In this document: in pieces, positions 25,390-37,139 of the stretch
Numbering within the stretch: the stretch's first letter is position 1
How the letters are laid out: each line of letters begins with the position of its first letter
Origin: Burkholderiaceae bacterium
Lineage (GTDB): Bacteria; Pseudomonadota; Gammaproteobacteria; Burkholderiales; Burkholderiaceae_C
Assembly (NCBI GenBank): GCA_014879655.1
Contig: JACSRS010000223.1
Coordinates: forward strand, 1 to 64,000
DNA: 64,000 bases
Direction: 5' to 3'
Position numbers and translations under genes: made by a program
The notes under the pieces: generated by a model
Databases searched by the model: none
What the model was told of the DNA's origin: nothing
The model's input: only the letters and a program-made list of their open reading frames with translations

Positions 25390-27573
25390 ATGAATCACTG
25401 GTTTTCGGTCGCGGTTCAGACGCCGGCCCACAGTTCGCTGGGTGGCCTGCTGACCTATCGCAGCGATCAGCCGCTCGCGCCGGGCACGCTGGTGCGCGCG
25501 CCGCTGGGCACGCGCGAAGTGCTGGGCGTGATCTGGGCCGCCACGCCCGGGCCGGGCACCGACATGGCGCCCGAATCGGTCCGCCCGCTCGCCGGGGCGC
25601 TGGAAGGTCTGTCGCCTTTGTCCGACGGCTGGCGCCAGCTGGTGGACTTTGCCGCCGCGTACTACCAGCGGGCCATCGGCGAAGTGGCCCTGGCCGCGCT
25701 GCCGCCACAGCTGCGCGAACTGGGCGCCGCGCAACTCGCACGCCGGCTCAGGCGCACGGCGGCGCCGGCCGGCGACACCGCGGCCGATGTCGGAGCAGGC
25801 CCTGAAAATCATCCTGATTTCGTAGCACTGACTGACGAACAGACGATGGCTCTGGCCGAAATTGAGTCCAAGTCTGGGCCTTTTCTGCTGTACGGGTCCA
25901 CCGGCAGCGGCAAGACCGAGGTGTACCTGCAGGCGGTGGCCCGGGTGCTGGACGCCGACCCCTGCGCGCAGGCGCTGGTGATGGTGCCCGAGATCAACCT
26001 GACGCCGCAGCTCGAAGCGCGCTTTCGCGCCCGCTTTGCCGGCCGCTGGGGCGACGGCGCGGTGGTCTCGCTGCACAGCGGCATGACGAATCCGCAGCGG
26101 CTCAGGAGCTGGCTGGCCGCGCACAGCGGCGCCGCGCGCATCGTGCTGGGCACGCGCATGGCAGTTTTTGCGTCGATGCCGGGCCTGAAGCTGATCGTCG
26201 TCGACGAAGAGCACGACCCCAGCTACAAGCAGCAGGAAGGTGCGCGCTATTCGGCACGGGATCTGGCGGTGTACCGCGGCCGGCTCGAAGCTGCGCGTGT
26301 GGTGCTCGGCTCGGCCACGCCGTCGCTGGAAAGCTGGCACCGCAGCCAGCCGCCACCTTCTGCCGGCGACCCGGCCCCGGCGCTGCCCCTGCCGCCACCC
26401 GCCGGCGCCGGGCGCTACCAGCGCCTGACCATGGCCGGGCGCATCGGCGCCGGCGCATTTGCACAGGTGCGGCGCGTCGACATGAACCACCAGCCGGCAA
26501 AAACCGTCTTTTCGCCGCCGCTGCTGGACGCCATCCGCACCCGCATTGCGCGTGGCGAGCAGGCCATGGTGTTTCTGAACCGGCGCGGCTATGCGCCGGT
26601 GCTGCACTGCGCCGACTGCGGCTGGAAAAGCGAATGTCCGCATTGCAGCGCGTTTCGGGTGTTTCACAAGATCGACCGCACGCTGCGCTGCCACCACTGC
26701 GGCTTCACTGAACGCGTGCCACGCGCCTGCCCCGCCTGCGGCAACCTGGACATCGCACCGCTGGGCCGGGGCACCGAGCGCCTTGAAGAACACCTGGCCG
26801 AACTGCTGGAAGGCACGACGCGCCCCGACGGTTCGCCGGTGCGGCTGCTGCGCATCGACGCTGACACCACGCGGCTGAAGGGCGCGCTGGCGCAACAGTT
26901 GGCGCAGGTGCACAGCGGCGATGTCGACGTGCTGGTGGGCACGCAGATGATTGCCAAGGGCCACGACTTCCGGCGCATCACGCTGGTGGCGGCGGTGAAC
27001 CCCGACGGCGCGCTGTTCTCGGCCGATTTCCGCGCGCCCGAACGACTGTTTTCACTGCTGATGCAGGCTGCCGGGCGCGCCGGGCGCGACGCTGCCTACG
27101 TGGCCGCCGGCGCCAGCGAGCCGGAGATGTGGATACAGACTTTTCACCCTGCCCACCCGCTGTTTGTCGCGCTCAAGGCCCACGACTACCCGGCCTTCGC
27201 TGCGCGCGCCCTGCACGAACGCGCACAGGCGGCCATGCCGCCTTTCAGCTTTCAGGCGCTGGTGCGGGCCGAAGCGCGCACCCAGCAGGCCGCACAGGAT
27301 TTCCTGAACGCCGTGCGCGATGCCGCTGTGGCAACCGACGACTGCGAACTGGCGGCATGGGCGCCGCGCGTCACGTTGTACGGCGCCGTACCGATGTCGG
27401 TGCAGCGCGTCGCCAACGTCGAACGCGCGCAGATGCTGGTGGAGAGCGAATCGCGCACCGCCTTGCAACGTTTTCTGGCGGCCTGGCAGCCGGCGCTGCG
27501 CGACATCCGCAGCCGAGGCGCCCACAAGGGCCTGATCCGCTGGGCGATTGACGTCGATCCGCTGACGATCTGA
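25390..27573 (+). CDS. priA: primosomal protein N' (replication restart helicase PriA)
   Basis: 727 residues. N-terminal 3' DNA-binding domain (about 1-140), helicase core with Walker A GSTGSGKTE (170-178) and Walker B DEEH in VVDEEHDPSYKQQEG, two zinc-binding clusters (CADCGWKSECPHC and CHHCGFTERVPRACPACG), and the helicase C domain (GTQMIAKGHDF). PriA reloads the replisome at stalled forks. The linker at residues about 142-164 resembles a degenerate R85 copy. Its promoter region carries DnaA boxes. Confidence 0.94.
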   Translation: MNHWFSVAVQTPAHSSLGGLLTYRSDQPLAPGTLVRAPLGTREVLGVIWAATPGPGTDMAPESVRPLAGALEGLSPLSDGWRQLVDFAAAYYQRAIGEVALAALPPQLRELGAAQLARRLRRTAAPAGDTAADVGAGPENHPDFVALTDEQTMALAEIESKSGPFLLYGSTGSGKTEVYLQAVARVLDADPCAQALVMVPEINLTPQLEARFRARFAGRWGDGAVVSLHSGMTNPQRLRSWLAAHSGAARIVLGTRMAVFASMPGLKLIVVDEEHDPSYKQQEGARYSARDLAVYRGRLEAARVVLGSATPSLESWHRSQPPPSAGDPAPALPLPPPAGAGRYQRLTMAGRIGAGAFAQVRRVDMNHQPAKTVFSPPLLDAIRTRIARGEQAMVFLNRRGYAPVLHCADCGWKSECPHCSAFRVFHKIDRTLRCHHCGFTERVPRACPACGNLDIAPLGRGTERLEEHLAELLEGTTRPDGSPVRLLRIDADTTRLKGALAQQLAQVHSGDVDVLVGTQMIAKGHDFRRITLVAAVNPDGALFSADFRAPERLFSLLMQAAGRAGRDAAYVAAGASEPEMWIQTFHPAHPLFVALKAHDYPAFAARALHERAQAAMPPFSFQALVRAEARTQQAAQDFLNAVRDAAVATDDCELAAWAPRVTLYGAVPMSVQRVANVERAQMLVESESRTALQRFLAAWQPALRDIRSRGAHKGLIRWAIDVDPLTI
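25815..25880 (+). repeat. possible degenerate R85 repeat, copy 6 (inside priA)
   Basis: GATTTCGTAGCACTGACTGA, then ACAGACGATGGCTCTGGCCG, then AAATTGAGTCC resembles the R85 pattern (TTTCAATAGC, GACGCTGGCT, GGCCAAAAT) in the same reading frame as the other sense copies, but with several mismatches and indels. It may be a chance resemblance. Confidence 0.3.
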
Positions 27574-27672
27574 GCGGCCGCGTGCGCGCGAACGACTGCG
27601 GGAAATCACGCAGAGGCGAATACGCAAAGAACTCTCTATACTCTGGCGAGTTCATACCCCATGGAGTTATCA

Positions 27673-28194
27673 ATGACCGCCTCCGCAACGGATCATCCCC
27701 GCCCGTTCTGGCCCCCGCTCGCCGCCGGCGTCGCGCTCGGACTGGTGCTGCTGCTGACCTTCGTGCTGACCGGGCATGGCCTGGGCGCCACCGGGGCCAC
27801 CACCCGCGTCAGCGCCTGGCTGGGCGAACTGGTGGCACCCGCCGCAACGCATGCCAACGCCTACCTGGGGCCGATGGTCGAAGGCGGCAACCCGCTGTCA
27901 TCCTGGATCAGCTGGCAGGTAGTCGGCGTCGCGCTGGGCGCGCTGGTGGCGGCATTCTGGGGTGGGCGCTTTCGGGTGCAGCTGGACGGCGCCCACAGCG
28001 TCGGCACGCCACGCCGCATCGCCACCGCGCTGATCGGCGGCCTGCTGGCCGGCTTTGGCGCGCGGGTCGCCGCAGGCTGCACCAGCGGACTGGGCCTGTC
28101 GGGTGCGGCCACGCTGGGCATCGCGGCTTTTGTCTTTCTGGGCACCTTCTTCGCGTCGGGCCTGATCGTGCACCGCCTGGTGAAAGGACTCTGA
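27673..28194 (+). CDS. YeeE/YedE-family sulfur transporter, N-terminal half protein
   Basis: 173-residue membrane protein with about four to five hydrophobic segments. RVAAGCTSGLGLSGAATLG carries the conserved cysteine motif of YeeE/YedE proteins (thiosulfate transporter TsuA and the PmpA/PmpB pairs). GGAG lies 6 bp before ATG 27673; ATG 27661 is the alternative. It is only half the length of full YeeE; the next gene supplies the complementary half, one base after this stop. Confidence 0.87.
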   Translation: MTASATDHPRPFWPPLAAGVALGLVLLLTFVLTGHGLGATGATTRVSAWLGELVAPAATHANAYLGPMVEGGNPLSSWISWQVVGVALGALVAAFWGGRFRVQLDGAHSVGTPRRIATALIGGLLAGFGARVAAGCTSGLGLSGAATLGIAAFVFLGTFFASGLIVHRLVKGL

Positions 28195-28195
28195 G

Positions 28196-28807
28196 ATGTT
28201 TCCCCTCAATGACGGCGGCATGGTCACGGGCCTGCTCTGCGGCTTTCTGTTCGGCTTCGTGCTGGAAAACGCCGGTTTCGGCAGTCCCTGCAAGCTCACG
28301 GCGCAGTTCAGCCTGCGCGACTGGTCGGTGTTCAAGGTGATGTTCACGGCCATCGTCGTCGCGGCTGCGGGCCTGTGGCTGCTGCAGCTGGCCGGCGTGA
28401 TGAAGGCCGATTCGGTCTTTGTGCCGACCGCGCTGCTGGCGGCCGCTGCCATCGGCGGTGTGATGGTGGGTGCCGGTTTTGCCGTTGGCGGCTACTGCCC
28501 CGGCACCTCGGTGGTCGGTCTGTTTTCAGGCCGTATCGACGCGATGTTTTTCCTGGTGGGGCTGCTGCTGGGCACCTTTGCCTTTGCCGGCCTGTATGGC
28601 CCGGCCATCGAGGCCGTCATGGCCGCGTGGGAAGTGCAGGGTGGCGACACTTTTACCGACGCCTGGGGTGTGGCGCCGGCCGTGATGATCGCCATCCTGG
28701 TGGCGGCGCTGGTCGGCGTGTTCTACGCGGGCTCCTGGTTTGAACGGCGCTCGCGCGGCCCGGTCACTGCCGAGCAGGCTGTCGCCGGTGCATCGGCCGA
28801 AACCTGA
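28196..28807 (+). CDS. YeeE/YedE-family sulfur transporter, C-terminal half protein
   Basis: 203-residue membrane protein with about five to six hydrophobic segments. GFGSPCKLTAQF and FAVGGYCPGTSVVGL are the two remaining cysteine motifs of the YeeE/YedE family, absent from the preceding half protein. ATG starts one base after the upstream stop, so both halves are made together and probably assemble into one channel for thiosulfate or a related sulfur compound. The C-terminal tail is soluble and cytoplasmic or periplasmic. Confidence 0.87.
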   Translation: MFPLNDGGMVTGLLCGFLFGFVLENAGFGSPCKLTAQFSLRDWSVFKVMFTAIVVAAAGLWLLQLAGVMKADSVFVPTALLAAAAIGGVMVGAGFAVGGYCPGTSVVGLFSGRIDAMFFLVGLLLGTFAFAGLYGPAIEAVMAAWEVQGGDTFTDAWGVAPAVMIAILVAALVGVFYAGSWFERRSRGPVTAEQAVAGASAET

Positions 28808-28862
28808 CGCCGCCCTGTCCGATTTTTTCAACCCCGTCCTGAACCTGAAGATGGAGAAGACC

Positions 28863-29138
28863 ATGTCCTCACGCAACCCGACCCGGCGCAAACTCGCCGA
28901 GACCCTTTCAGCCCTGATGGTGGCAACGGCCCTGGTGGCGCCGGCGCCTGCCGTGCTGGCCGCCGACACACCGGCGAAGAGCGACGCCAAGGCCGATGCG
29001 AAGGCCGGCGACAGCAAGAAGGCTGAAAACCCCTGTGGTCCGTCCAACCCCTGCGGACCGGCGAAGAAGAAAAAGAAGAAGTCCGACGCCGGCAACCCCT
29101 GCGCCCCGGCCAACCCGTGCGCGCCGAAGAAGAACTGA
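28863..29138 (+). CDS. small exported NPC(G/A)P-repeat protein
   Basis: 91 residues from ATG 28863 (GGAG 7 bp upstream; ATG 28851 is possible). A signal peptide with cleavage near AVLA-AD is followed by a Lys/Ala/Asp-rich low-complexity stretch and four identical NPC-x-P units with C58, C64, C80 and C86, two before and two after a six-lysine run. No fold is predicted. The cysteine pairs in a secreted, lysine-rich peptide next to sulfur-transport genes suggest a periplasmic persulfide or metal carrier; this is inference. I do not recognise a named family. Confidence 0.75.
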   Translation: MSSRNPTRRKLAETLSALMVATALVAPAPAVLAADTPAKSDAKADAKAGDSKKAENPCGPSNPCGPAKKKKKKSDAGNPCAPANPCAPKKN

Positions 29139-29800
29139 GATCCGAAAGCCTGCTTGATGCCGCCCAGCGCGTGGCCGGCATCCAGTTGCGCTATGCCCGT
29201 GCCGGCACCAGCCTGGCCCGCGCGGCGATGGCCGGCGCGGACGCGCTTGAAAGCTTGCGCCATTACCCGGCGGGCGATGTCGTCGACACCGCCGCCGGCA
29301 CACGTTTCTATTACCACGCCCATCCGTCGCGCCGCCATCCGCCCGACGAACACGGGCACTTTCATCTGTTCGTCTACCCCGGCGGTTCGCCATCGGGGCC
29401 GGATTTCTTTCACCTCGCTGCGTTGTCGCTGGACGCCCGCGGCCAGGCGCTGCGCTGGTTCACCACCAACCGCTGGGTCACCGGTGAGCGCTGGCGCGAA
29501 GCGCCTGCCCTGCTGGAGGCGCTGGCGCGCTTCGAAGTGCGCACGCGGGGACGGCTGGCACCTGTTGCCGACTGGCTCACCGCGATGGTCCGGCTGTTCG
29601 AACCCCAGATCGCCGCGCTGGTGCGCCGACGTGACGCCGTGATGGCCCGGCAATTTGCGCGCAAGGGGCGCGAAGGCGCCCTTGAAGACCGCCGGCTGGA
29701 TGTGGTCAGCGAGTCCGGCCTTTCGCTGCCACAGCGCCTGCACCAGCTCAGCCACCCCGAATCCGATCACCCCCGTTTCAAACCAAGGAGAAACCCATGA
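29117..29800 (+). CDS. conserved protein of unknown function (DUF6969-like)
   Basis: 227 residues from GTG 29117, overlapping the NPC-repeat gene by 22 bp; no ATG exists before the conserved part. The central FYYHAHPSRRHPPDEHGHFHLFVYPGG patch is unusually His-rich and invites metal or haem binding. No signal peptide or membrane segment is visible. I recall similar proteins only as a domain of unknown function, so the label is tentative. It overlaps the rhodanese start by 4 bp (ATGA at 29797), which ties it tightly to the sulfur cassette. Confidence 0.7.
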   Translation: MRAEEELRSESLLDAAQRVAGIQLRYARAGTSLARAAMAGADALESLRHYPAGDVVDTAAGTRFYYHAHPSRRHPPDEHGHFHLFVYPGGSPSGPDFFHLAALSLDARGQALRWFTTNRWVTGERWREAPALLEALARFEVRTRGRLAPVADWLTAMVRLFEPQIAALVRRRDAVMARQFARKGREGALEDRRLDVVSESGLSLPQRLHQLSHPESDHPRFKPRRNP

Positions 29801-30786
29801 GACTTTTATTTGCAAAATGCACCGCTGCCGCCGCACTGGCCTGGGGTGTGGTCGCCGCGCAGGCGGGCGTGCTGCCCGGCCCCGTGGTCGATACGGCGTG
29901 GCTGGCCGCCAACCTGGACAAGGTGCAGGTGGTCGAAGTCCGCGGCAACGTCAAGTCGTTCACCGGCAAGCCGGAGTTCGAAACCGATGCCAAGTCGGGC
30001 AAGAAGACGCTCTCGGAAGTGGGCGGGCACATTGCCGGTTCGCGCCTGATCGACATGAAGACCATGCGAACCGAGCGCAAGTTCGGCGAGCTCAAGGTCA
30101 AGTACATGATTCCCGAGATGAACGCGTTCGAGAAAGTCGTTCAGGCCGCTGGCGTTGACGCCGACAAGCCCATCGTGCTGGTGCCGGTGGGCACCGAAAC
30201 CACCGACGTGGACGACGCGCTGCGCGTGTACTGGCAGCTCAAAGTCTATGGTGAAGACGATGTCGCGGTGCTGGACGGCGGCATGGCCAGCTGGCTGATT
30301 GAAAACCGCCCCTACAGCTCGGACGCTGCCCCAGCCAAAACGGGCACCTGGAAAGCCAAGGCCGATCGTTCGGCCCGGTACTTTGCCGATTCGGATGATG
30401 TGGCCAAGACCATCGCCGCGAAGAACGCCACCCTGGTCGACGCGCGCGACATGAAGCAGTACTACGGCCTGACCAAACGCGACTACGTCGGGGCGTATGG
30501 CCACCTGGAAGGCGCTCGCCTCTACCCGCCGGAGCTGCTGCTCAAGACGGCCAGCGGCGCGGGGAAGTTCATGAGTGCCGACACCTACCGCGCCCTGATG
30601 ACGGCCCAGGGCATCGATCCGGCAGCGCCCAGCATTGCCTACTGCAACAGCGGCCACCTGTCGTCGGGCCCCTGGTTCGTGCTCTCCGAAGTGCTGGGTA
30701 ACCCGTCGGCCAAGGTATATGACGGATCGCTGCACCAGTGGACCCTGGAAAACCGGCAGCTCGTCGGCGCCGTCCCGCTCAAGTAA
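29797..30786 (+). CDS. periplasmic tandem rhodanese (sulfurtransferase)
   Basis: 329 residues. Signal peptide (cleavage near AAQAG), then two rhodanese domains. The first has no active cysteine (IVLVPVGTETTDVDD, Val at the expected place); the second carries C283 in IAYCNSGHLSSGPW, the persulfide-forming residue. The order inactive-active is that of thiosulfate/3-mercaptopyruvate sulfurtransferases. As last gene of the cassette, before a strong terminator, it probably moves sulfur in the periplasm between an imported or exported sulfur species and an acceptor, perhaps the NPC-repeat peptide. Confidence 0.88.
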   Translation: MRLLFAKCTAAAALAWGVVAAQAGVLPGPVVDTAWLAANLDKVQVVEVRGNVKSFTGKPEFETDAKSGKKTLSEVGGHIAGSRLIDMKTMRTERKFGELKVKYMIPEMNAFEKVVQAAGVDADKPIVLVPVGTETTDVDDALRVYWQLKVYGEDDVAVLDGGMASWLIENRPYSSDAAPAKTGTWKAKADRSARYFADSDDVAKTIAAKNATLVDARDMKQYYGLTKRDYVGAYGHLEGARLYPPELLLKTASGAGKFMSADTYRALMTAQGIDPAAPSIAYCNSGHLSSGPWFVLSEVLGNPSAKVYDGSLHQWTLENRQLVGAVPLK

Positions 30787-30808
30787 ACGGCCAGGCTGAC
30801 TCCAATAC

Positions 30809-30840
30809 AAAGGGGGTGTCGGCCGACACCCCCTTTCTTT
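30809..30840 (+). terminator. rho-independent terminator of the sulfur cassette
   Basis: A perfect 28-nt palindrome (AAAGGGGGTGTCGG and its complement, 30809-30836) is followed by CTTTTG, 22 bp after the rhodanese stop. Being symmetric, it could also terminate katG from the other side. Confidence 0.85.
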
Positions 30841-30870
30841 TGTGGCGTTGCCCTTGCCGGGGCCACCCTT

Positions 30871-34307
<3,437 letters not shown>

Positions 34308-34494
34308 GGACGCTATTGTCCCCGCAAGCACGATCGGCTGCCCGGCACCTGCCGAGCATCTGCCCGGCGATCCGTCGGCCGGTATGATGCAAAGCCCTGC
34401 CGGCCCGCGCCGACACCCGTTGCCGGCCCGGCGGCCCGATCGCCAGCCGCGCAAGGCCTCCGCTCCACGTTTCCCGATTTCCGCACCACCCCCC

Positions 34495-36633
34495 ATGTCT
34501 GCCACCTTGAACCTGGCCCAGCAACAGGCCGTCAATCACCTGCACGGCCCCTGCCTGGTGCTGGCCGGAGCGGGTTCGGGCAAGACGCGGGTGATCACGC
34601 ACAAGATTGCGCGGCTGATCCAGGCCGGGCTGGCGCCCGAGCGCATTGCCGCCATCACCTTCACCAACAAGGCCGCCGCGGAGATGCGCGAACGCGCCAG
34701 GGGGCTGATCGGGCGCGACGCGCAGAAAGTACTGATCTGCACTTTTCACGCGCTCGGCGTGCGGCTGATGCGACAGGACGGCGCGGTGCTGGGCCTCAAG
34801 CCCCAGTTCAGCATTCTGGACAGCGACGACGTCACCGGCATCCTGAAAGACTGCGGCGGCACCACCGACGCCGCCACCGCACGCCAGTGGCAGTGGACCA
34901 TCAGCCTGTGGAAAAACAGCGGCCTGAACGCGCAGCAGGCGCTGGCAGCCGCGAAAAGTGAAGACGAACGCCTGATCGCAACCATCATGGCCCGCTATGA
35001 GGAGCGCCTGTCGGCCTACCAGGGCGTGGATTTCGACGACCTGATCGGCCTGCCGCTGAAGATCCTGGCCGAACACCCCGAAGTGCGCGAGAAATGGCAG
35101 GCGGCGCTGGGCCACGTGCTGGTGGATGAATACCAGGACACCAACGCCACCCAGTACGAAGTGCTGAAGCACCTGGTGGGTTCGCGCGCCCGCCTGACCG
35201 CCGTGGGTGACGACGACCAGTCGATCTACGGCTGGCGCGGCGCCACGCTGGACAATCTCAAAAAACTGCCGCAGGACTTTCCGCAGCTGCAGGTGATCAA
35301 GCTGGAGCAGAACTACCGCTCCACCAGCGCCATCTTGCGCGCGGCCAACAACGTGATCGGCCCCAACCCCAAGCTCTACCCCAAGACACTGTTCTCCGAA
35401 CTCGGCGAAGGCGAGCCGGTGCGCGTGACCGACGCCGACAACGAGGAGCACGAGGCCGAACGGCTGGTGGCCCGCATCCAGAGCCTGCGCGAGACCTCAC
35501 CCCACAAGGCCTGGCGTGATTTTGCCGTGCTGTACCGCGCCAACCACATGGCCAAACCGCTCGAAAAGGCGCTGCGGCGCGCGCAGATTCCGTACAAGGT
35601 CTCGGGCGGGCAGAGCTTTTTTGACCGCGCCGAAATCAAGGACCTGTGCGCCTGGTTTCGACTCTGGGTCAATCCGGACGACGACCCGGCCTTTCTGCGC
35701 GCCGTCACCAGCCCCAAGCGCGGCATCGGCCACCAGACACTGCAAAGCCTGGGCACCTTCGCCGGCAAATACCGGCTCAGCCTGTTTGGTGCGCTGTTCT
35801 CGCACAGCCTGCCGTCGGCGCTGAACGCGCGAGCCGTGGGCGGCCTGCATGAGTTCGGCCGCTTCGTGAACGACCAGCAATACCGCGCCCGCCACACCCA
35901 CGGCGCCGAAGCCGCGCGCGCCTTCATGACCGACTGGCTGAAGGACATCGGCTACGAGCAGCACCTGCGCGACGGCGAGGACAACGACAAGGTGGCCGCC
36001 GCCCGCTGGAACAACGTGATCGAGTTCTGCGACTGGATGGCCGGACGCGCCGGTGGCGAGATCGAAGACATGAGCGGCGCCAGCGAGATGAGCACCACGC
36101 AAACCTCACCCGGCATCGCCAGTCCCCGCAAGAGCCTTCTGGAGGTGGCGCAGACCATCTCGCTGCTGTCCACGCTGAACGAGCGCGACACCGATCCCGA
36201 CATGGTGACGCTGTCCACCCTGCACGCGGCCAAGGGTCTGGAGTGGCCGCACGTGATGATGGTCGGCGTCAACGAAGGGCTGCTGCCGTTCCGGCTTGAC
36301 GAAGCCGAAAATCCGGATGCTGAAGATGCTGGCGAAGTGCCCGCCGGCGGCCCGGCGATGAGCGATGCCACGCTGCAGCGCCTGCAGGAAGAGCGCCGCC
36401 TGATGTACGTGGGCATCACCCGCGCCCAGCGAACGCTGGCCGTGAGCTGGACCCGGCGGCGCAAGAAGGGCCGCCAGACACTGGCCGCGCTGCCCAGCCG
36501 CTTCATTGCCGAGATGGCGCTGGACACCGCCACGGTGCGCGAAGATCCGCGCGAAAAGTTGCGGGCGCTGCGTGCAGAATTCGCGAAGAAAGCACAGGCG
36601 GCCGGCGCGGCGGCAGCCGGAGTCGAACCATGA
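34495..36633 (+). CDS. rep: UvrD/Rep-family ATP-dependent DNA helicase Rep
   Basis: 712 residues. Superfamily 1A helicase: Q motif LNLAQQQAV, Walker A AGAGSGKT (24-31), TFTNKAAAEMRERA, DEYQDTN (Walker B), GDDDQSIYGWRGA, QNYRST, TLHAAKGLEW and YVGITRAQ. The overall length and RARLTAVGDDDQSIYGW fit Rep rather than UvrD. A 3'-5' helicase that clears replication-fork blocks. Its TGA overlaps the ATG of the next small exported protein. Confidence 0.93.
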   Translation: MSATLNLAQQQAVNHLHGPCLVLAGAGSGKTRVITHKIARLIQAGLAPERIAAITFTNKAAAEMRERARGLIGRDAQKVLICTFHALGVRLMRQDGAVLGLKPQFSILDSDDVTGILKDCGGTTDAATARQWQWTISLWKNSGLNAQQALAAAKSEDERLIATIMARYEERLSAYQGVDFDDLIGLPLKILAEHPEVREKWQAALGHVLVDEYQDTNATQYEVLKHLVGSRARLTAVGDDDQSIYGWRGATLDNLKKLPQDFPQLQVIKLEQNYRSTSAILRAANNVIGPNPKLYPKTLFSELGEGEPVRVTDADNEEHEAERLVARIQSLRETSPHKAWRDFAVLYRANHMAKPLEKALRRAQIPYKVSGGQSFFDRAEIKDLCAWFRLWVNPDDDPAFLRAVTSPKRGIGHQTLQSLGTFAGKYRLSLFGALFSHSLPSALNARAVGGLHEFGRFVNDQQYRARHTHGAEAARAFMTDWLKDIGYEQHLRDGEDNDKVAAARWNNVIEFCDWMAGRAGGEIEDMSGASEMSTTQTSPGIASPRKSLLEVAQTISLLSTLNERDTDPDMVTLSTLHAAKGLEWPHVMMVGVNEGLLPFRLDEAENPDAEDAGEVPAGGPAMSDATLQRLQEERRLMYVGITRAQRTLAVSWTRRRKKGRQTLAALPSRFIAEMALDTATVREDPREKLRALRAEFAKKAQAAGAAAAGVEP

Positions 36634-37106
36634 AATGGCTGAACCGAACCTTTTTTGCTACTGTAACAATAGCTTCATTCGTCCATTTGACGCTGGCTTA
36701 TGGCCAAAATGAAGCAAAAACAGCCTCGGAGACGGCCGGGGGGTCCTGCCCGGCGCCGGCCGAGATGACGGCGTTGCACCTGTACGGCGAGTGGCAGGCC
36801 TCCTGGGACGGGCTGACCGGCAGCGCCATCGTCGACTTCGGCCGCAACCCGAATCACCCCGACGGCGTGCGCGGCACCGTCCGGCGCGAGGGCGGTCTGA
36901 TGCCCGCCGAGGCGCTGGTGGCCGGCGACGTCGACAACGGCGTTTTCATGCTGGACGAGTCCACCGACGGCAAGGCCATCACGGCGGTCTGGTCGGGCGA
37001 GGTGGTGGCGGGCAGCTGCGGGCGTGAAATCAGCGGTCTTTGGATTCGCTCCGCCGACCGCAGCGAGCACCGCTTCGTGCTGCGCAAGCGCCCGGGCTGG
37101 AAATAA
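36630..37106 (+). CDS. small exported protein of unknown function
   Basis: 158 residues, ATG overlapping the rep stop (ATGA). A signal peptide (about 1-25, ending VHLTLAYGQ) precedes a mature beta-rich domain with GEWQASWDGLTGSAIVDFGRNP and two cysteines (C40 in GGSCPAP and one in AGSCGREI) that may pair. No family is recognised. Residues 12-40, most of the signal peptide plus the mature N-terminus, are encoded by an R85 repeat copy. Confidence 0.7.
   Translation: MKWLNRTFFATVTIASFVHLTLAYGQNEAKTASETAGGSCPAPAEMTALHLYGEWQASWDGLTGSAIVDFGRNPNHPDGVRGTVRREGGLMPAEALVAGDVDNGVFMLDESTDGKAITAVWSGEVVAGSCGREISGLWIRSADRSEHRFVLRKRPGWK
36665..36748 (+). repeat. R85 dispersed repeat, copy 7 (encodes a signal peptide)
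   Basis: AACAATAGCTTC, GTCCATTTGACGCTGGCTTA, TGGCCAAAAT, then GGCCGGGGGGTCC: one of the best-kept copies. It is read as IASFVHLTLAYGQNEAK in the small exported protein. Confidence 0.75.
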
Positions 37107-37139
37107 CCGGCGCCTCCGGGCAAGCCTGCAGGCCTTGCC

